Below are positions 61,123 through 64,000 of a stretch of 64,000 bases of DNA, in pieces. How positions within the stretch are numbered: position 1 is the first letter of the stretch; the number at the start of each line of letters is the position of its first letter. The stretch covers positions 248,001 to 312,000 of the forward strand of contig DATAPD010000015.1 in assembly GCA_036265385.1 (NCBI GenBank), written 5' to 3'. The position numbers were made by a program, and so were the translations under genes. The notes under the pieces are model-generated. The model was not told the DNA's origin and did not search any database. It saw nothing but the letters and a program-made list of their open reading frames with translations. The DNA is from DATAPD01 sp036265385 (GTDB lineage Bacteria > Acidobacteriota > Terriglobia > Terriglobales > Acidobacteriaceae).

Positions 61123-61575
61123 CAGCCTCGTGGCGCTTAAATTTTGCACGGCAATTTGATTCGATCGGATCTCCGAGCTTCGCAAACGAAACGAACCTTC
61201 GCAGAAGACCGCCGAGGTTCCTCATATCGAAGCTTCAAAATTCTTCGGCTTCGAAAATTTGGCGTTGTCGAGACTACACTGGCGATTGGCCGTGATTAAG
61301 CTTGCCACGTTGGGCGATCATTGAAACACTCGTCACCCTTTACGCATCTAGCACGCTTACCATCGTCTGAATTAAACCTGGGCAAATCACCTGGGCAGGG
61401 GGGTTTTGGCGGCGCACTTCTTCGCCTCCAAATACTTGCCAAAACACTGACCTGAAGATTGTGTGGTGAGTTGGGCTACTTGTCAACTGGAACTGGTCGA
61501 ATCCCTTGACCAGTGCAGGATTTACTCAGGTGTGCAGAGATTTGCAGTTCGTAAGTTTGTTTGAAAACAATCCGA
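61123..61575. other. Intergenic region upstream of the metzincin gene
   Basis: About 450 nt without a convincing gene on either strand. I see a repeated ACCTGGGCA (61376-61384 and near 61391) and GAAGC-rich inverted segments around 61225-61260, but no recognisable riboswitch, tRNA or terminator. It must hold the promoter of the large secreted protein. Confidence 0.4.
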
Positions 61576-61899
61576 TTACTCGGGCCTGTTTTTGTCTTCT
61601 TCGTCCAGCTTGATTCGTAGCGACTTGAGGAACTTGAGATCCTGCTCGCTGATCTTCAAATCAGCATTGCTGCTCAAAGTGGTCACCATGGATGTCTTCT
61701 CGGAAGACTTGTCATTCTGTTTACTAACCCCGATGGTCGCTTCGAGGACGAGGAATATGTCGTAACCACCATCTTTAATGCGCGCTACAACTTCCGCAAT
61801 TTGCTCCGAATCGGCCAGGGATTCATTGATAGCCGCACCCAACTCATTCATCAATTGCTTCAGCTGCTGGTCCACCGGCCCTCCTGACTGATCTTCCAT
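61576..61899 (-). CDS. Small acidic cytoplasmic protein
   Basis: A 107-aa protein beginning MEDQSGGPVDQQLKQLMNE. It looks alpha-helical in both halves (INESLADSEQIAEVVARIKD; EQDLKFLKSLRIKLDEED) with one hydrophobic strand (YDIFLVLEATIGV). GAGAGGG precedes the ATG at suitable distance. I do not recognise the family. Confidence 0.6.
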   Translation of the reverse strand: MEDQSGGPVDQQLKQLMNELGAAINESLADSEQIAEVVARIKDGGYDIFLVLEATIGVSKQNDKSSEKTSMVTTLSSNADLKISEQDLKFLKSLRIKLDEEDKNRPE

Positions 61900-62025
61900 A
61901 AACGGCCCTCTCCGCCGTCGTGCGCGTCCTTACTTCGATGCCGCCCTGGCTGTAAAGTTGCGCCCCACAATCCTCGCTGCTCTATTCTAACCTTGGTTCT
62001 GTTCTCAGACTGCTAAAATATCTGT

Positions 62026-62358
62026 TTGGCCAGCATCTCCACCGTTCGGAAGCTCAGCTTGGCCGTCCAGGTCCTCGGTCGCCACGCCGGTAAGACCCGC
62101 TTGGGTGGCGCCCTCCTTTCCGGGTTGACCGCAACGGCTCAGTCTTTCTCACGTATCCTGCACATCCTTTGGTTGGAAGTAACCGGGTTTGTTTTCCTTG
62201 CATTGGCTGTTATCGGCGGCGGCGCGCTGGCACGCGAATACTCCAAGTATCAGGCAGGAACCCAAGGCCCTGGACGGCTCATCATGGCAATTTGCTTTTG
62301 CCTTGTGTTCGGCTACTTTGGGCTGAGTTCTTTTTGGCGAGCACGCAAGAAGAATTAA
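62026..62358 (+). CDS. Small two-helix membrane protein, TTG start
   Basis: A 110-aa protein with two membrane helices (LWLEVTGFVFLALAVIGGGA and LIMAICFCLVFGYFGLSSFW) joined by a basic loop and ending RARKKN, plus a positively charged N-terminal region. There is no ATG before the helices. TAAAAT (62014-62019) ends exactly 6 nt before the TTG, so a leaderless message is possible, although TTG is an unusual leaderless start. It lies 30 nt upstream of the mutase gene. Function unknown. Confidence 0.6.
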   Translation: MASISTVRKLSLAVQVLGRHAGKTRLGGALLSGLTATAQSFSRILHILWLEVTGFVFLALAVIGGGALAREYSKYQAGTQGPGRLIMAICFCLVFGYFGLSSFWRARKKN

Positions 62359-62388
62359 TCGGCCTAGTTCTTTTCTGGTGGTGATTCT

Positions 62389-64000
62389 ATGTCCGACACC
62401 GTTAAGACTCTTCCGAACTCCCCGAAAGCTGAGGTCTCGGAAACTCAAACCTCCTCCCATATTCCAGTTCGCCCTCTCTACACACCTCCCGACCTTGTCG
62501 GATGGGATTACGATCGCGATGTCGGCTACCCCGGACAATTCCCCTACACGCGCGGCGTTCAGGCCACCATGTACCGCGGACGCCTCTGGACAATGCGGCA
62601 ATACGCAGGTATGGGAGACGCCGAAGAATCCAATAAGCGCTACAAGTACCTGCTCGCGAACGGAACCACTGGACTCTCGGTAGCTTTTGATTTACCCACT
62701 CAGATTGGACTCGACTCCGACAATCCACTTTCAATGGGCGAAGTCGGCAAAGTCGGAGTTGCCATCGACTCCATCGAAGACATGCAGCGTCTCTTCGACG
62801 GCATCGACCTCACAAGAATATCCACCTCCATGACCATCAACGCGACTGCATCCATCCTGCTCGCGTTGTACGTTGCGGTCGCGAAGCGCCAGGGTGCCGA
62901 GATGAAAAAACTCTCCGGCACGGTACAGAACGATGTCTTGAAGGAATACATCGCACGCGGCACATACATCTATCCGCCGCAGCAGGCCATGCGAATCATT
63001 ACCGACCTGTTTGCCTGGACGAATGAGAACGTCCCTGACTGGAACACGATTTCTATCTCCGGCTATCACATGCGCGAAGCCGGATCGACTGCCGTTCAAG
63101 AAGTTGCGTTCACACTCGGCAACGGCATCGCATACGTCCAAGCCGCAATAAACGCCGGACTCGATGTCGATAAATTCGCGCCACGCTTGAGTTTCTTTTT
63201 CAATGCTCACAGCAACTTTCTTGAGGAAGTCGCAAAGTTTCGCGCCGCTAGACGCATGTGGGCGCGCATCATGCGTGAAAAATTCAAAGCGAAGAACCCG
63301 AAGTCATGGATGTTGCGTTTCCACACACAAACGGCCGGCTCGACCCTTACTGCTCAGCAGCCGGAAAACAACATCGTCCGTACCGCAATCCAGGCTCTCT
63401 CGGCAGTGCTCGGCGGAACGCAATCTTTGCACACCAACTCTTACGACGAAGCACTGGCCTTGCCCACGGAGCAATCGGCTCGCATCGCGCTTCGCACGCA
63501 GCAGATCATTGCATTCGAATCCGGTGCTCCACAGACCATCGATCCGCTCGCCGGTTCCTATTACATCGAGTCGTTGACAACTGAAATTGAAAATCGCGCC
63601 AACGAATACTTGAACAAGATCGATGGCATGGGCGGCATGCTCAAGGCAATCGAGCGCGGATACGTGCAGCAGGAGATTCAGAACGCAGCGTACGACTACC
63701 AGAAAGCAGTCGATCACCTCGAAGCAGTTGTTGTCGGCGTGAATCGCTTCACCGTCGATGAGGAAAAGGCCGTTCCGCTACAGCGCATCGATGAGACTTT
63801 GGAGCACAAGCAAGTGGAACGCGTGAAAGCTCTGCGCGCGCGACGCGATCCGGAATTGTGGAAATCTGCAATAAAAGCCGTCGAAGACACAGCGCGTACC
63901 GGTGAAAACCTGATGCCGCGCATCCTCGCGGCCGTCGAAGCCAACGCAACCGTCGGCGAAATTTCCGACGCAATGAGAAAAGTCTACGGAGAATATAAAG
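62389..64000 (+). CDS. Methylmalonyl-CoA mutase, large (catalytic) chain, 3' truncated
   Basis: 537 residues are visible and the frame runs off the window. It is the TIM-barrel substrate domain of coenzyme B12-dependent methylmalonyl-CoA mutase, linking propionyl-CoA breakdown to succinyl-CoA. Key positions agree with true methylmalonyl specificity: Tyr72 in LWTMRQYAG (Tyr89 in the Propionibacterium enzyme) and Arg190 in LKEYIARGTYIYPP (Arg207), with SGYHM for the catalytic Tyr-His. The visible C-terminus (AMRKVYGEYK) looks close to the end of short, archaeal-type large chains, so a separate B12-binding subunit is expected downstream. ATG 62389 has GGTGGTG upstream. Confidence 0.94.
   Translation, partial: MSDTVKTLPNSPKAEVSETQTSSHIPVRPLYTPPDLVGWDYDRDVGYPGQFPYTRGVQATMYRGRLWTMRQYAGMGDAEESNKRYKYLLANGTTGLSVAFDLPTQIGLDSDNPLSMGEVGKVGVAIDSIEDMQRLFDGIDLTRISTSMTINATASILLALYVAVAKRQGAEMKKLSGTVQNDVLKEYIARGTYIYPPQQAMRIITDLFAWTNENVPDWNTISISGYHMREAGSTAVQEVAFTLGNGIAYVQAAINAGLDVDKFAPRLSFFFNAHSNFLEEVAKFRAARRMWARIMREKFKAKNPKSWMLRFHTQTAGSTLTAQQPENNIVRTAIQALSAVLGGTQSLHTNSYDEALALPTEQSARIALRTQQIIAFESGAPQTIDPLAGSYYIESLTTEIENRANEYLNKIDGMGGMLKAIERGYVQQEIQNAAYDYQKAVDHLEAVVVGVNRFTVDEEKAVPLQRIDETLEHKQVERVKALRARRDPELWKSAIKAVEDTARTGENLMPRILAAVEANATVGEISDAMRKVYGEYK

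Noticed and set aside
61225..61450. Possible c-di-GMP (GEMM) or other riboswitch upstream of the secreted metzincin gene
   Set aside because: I could not find the conserved core of any known riboswitch class on the minus strand; only short repeats and weak inverted segments are present.
1..64000. Mobile elements, prophage, toxin-antitoxin or defence systems
   Set aside because: No transposase, integrase, terminal inverted repeats, phage structural genes, or recognised defence effector was found; most genes are housekeeping or envelope related.

Overview
The window looks like a chromosomal segment of an Acidobacteriota species (Terriglobia/Koribacter-like). This is an inference. It rests on a VWFA-domain secreted protein of the acidobacterial type (45019-45969), a very large Oar-like TonB-dependent receptor with an N-terminal carboxypeptidase-regulatory domain (41261-44860), stand-alone winged-helix regulators, a Ser/Thr kinase-TPR protein, many secreted beta-propeller or PEGA/NHL proteins, and moderately high GC. 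I see no rRNA, tRNA, insertion sequence, prophage or CRISPR array. Genes are dense on both strands, mostly in short operons.

Layout. 1-2.8 kb: the end of an aldehyde dehydrogenase gene, then a BON-domain / DUF3341-like stress operon. 2.9-5.7 kb: aminotransferase, methyltransferase, EthD-like and small membrane protein. 5.8-9.8 kb: a tightly overlapping operon of secreted metallo-beta-lactamase-fold protein, gluconokinase, ACS-family transporter and a secreted alpha/beta hydrolase whose nucleophile is Ala. 9.8-14.6 kb: rimO, yacG, pgpA, an NHL protein and cinA. 14.7-20.2 kb (minus strand): Tat-exported FMN hydroxyacid dehydrogenase, an HD-GYP sensor, gpsA, plsY and thpR. 20.2-22.7 kb: ftsY, a small membrane protein and ribD. 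22.7-27.5 kb (minus): DUF58, PGPGW, DedA, hydrolase, argD-like aminotransferase.

27.7-30.6 kb is the most unusual part. Two winged-helix regulator genes are each divergent from a small secreted-protein gene. Both secreted-protein genes carry a nearly identical 44-nt leader with two hairpins ahead of the ribosome binding site, and both end in look-alike terminators. A third paralogue follows without the leader.

30.7-37 kb: an unrecognised 566-aa protein with a weak GNAT-like segment, then a PDZ-7TM-GAF-PAS histidine kinase overlapping a sigma54-type response regulator. 37-41 kb (minus): 7Fe ferredoxin, aconitase-family enzyme with N-terminal swivel domain, SuhB and an Hfq-like Sm protein. 41-47.9 kb (minus): TonB receptor, VWFA protein, a MoaD-MoaE fusion, PEGA protein and a small membrane protein. 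48-57.8 kb: acyl-CoA dehydrogenase, GH27 alpha-galactosidase, glgC, TIGR03118 protein, a Ser/Thr kinase with TPRs and a methyltransferase. 57.9-64 kb: a giant secreted metzincin-like protein with a Gly-rich repeat linker, two small unknowns, and the start of a methylmalonyl-CoA mutase that runs off the end.

Together the genes suggest an aerobic heterotroph using sugars, plant polysaccharides, fatty acids and propionyl-CoA, with heavy investment in envelope and secreted proteins. Several genes appear to be leaderless, with a -10 box directly before the start codon.
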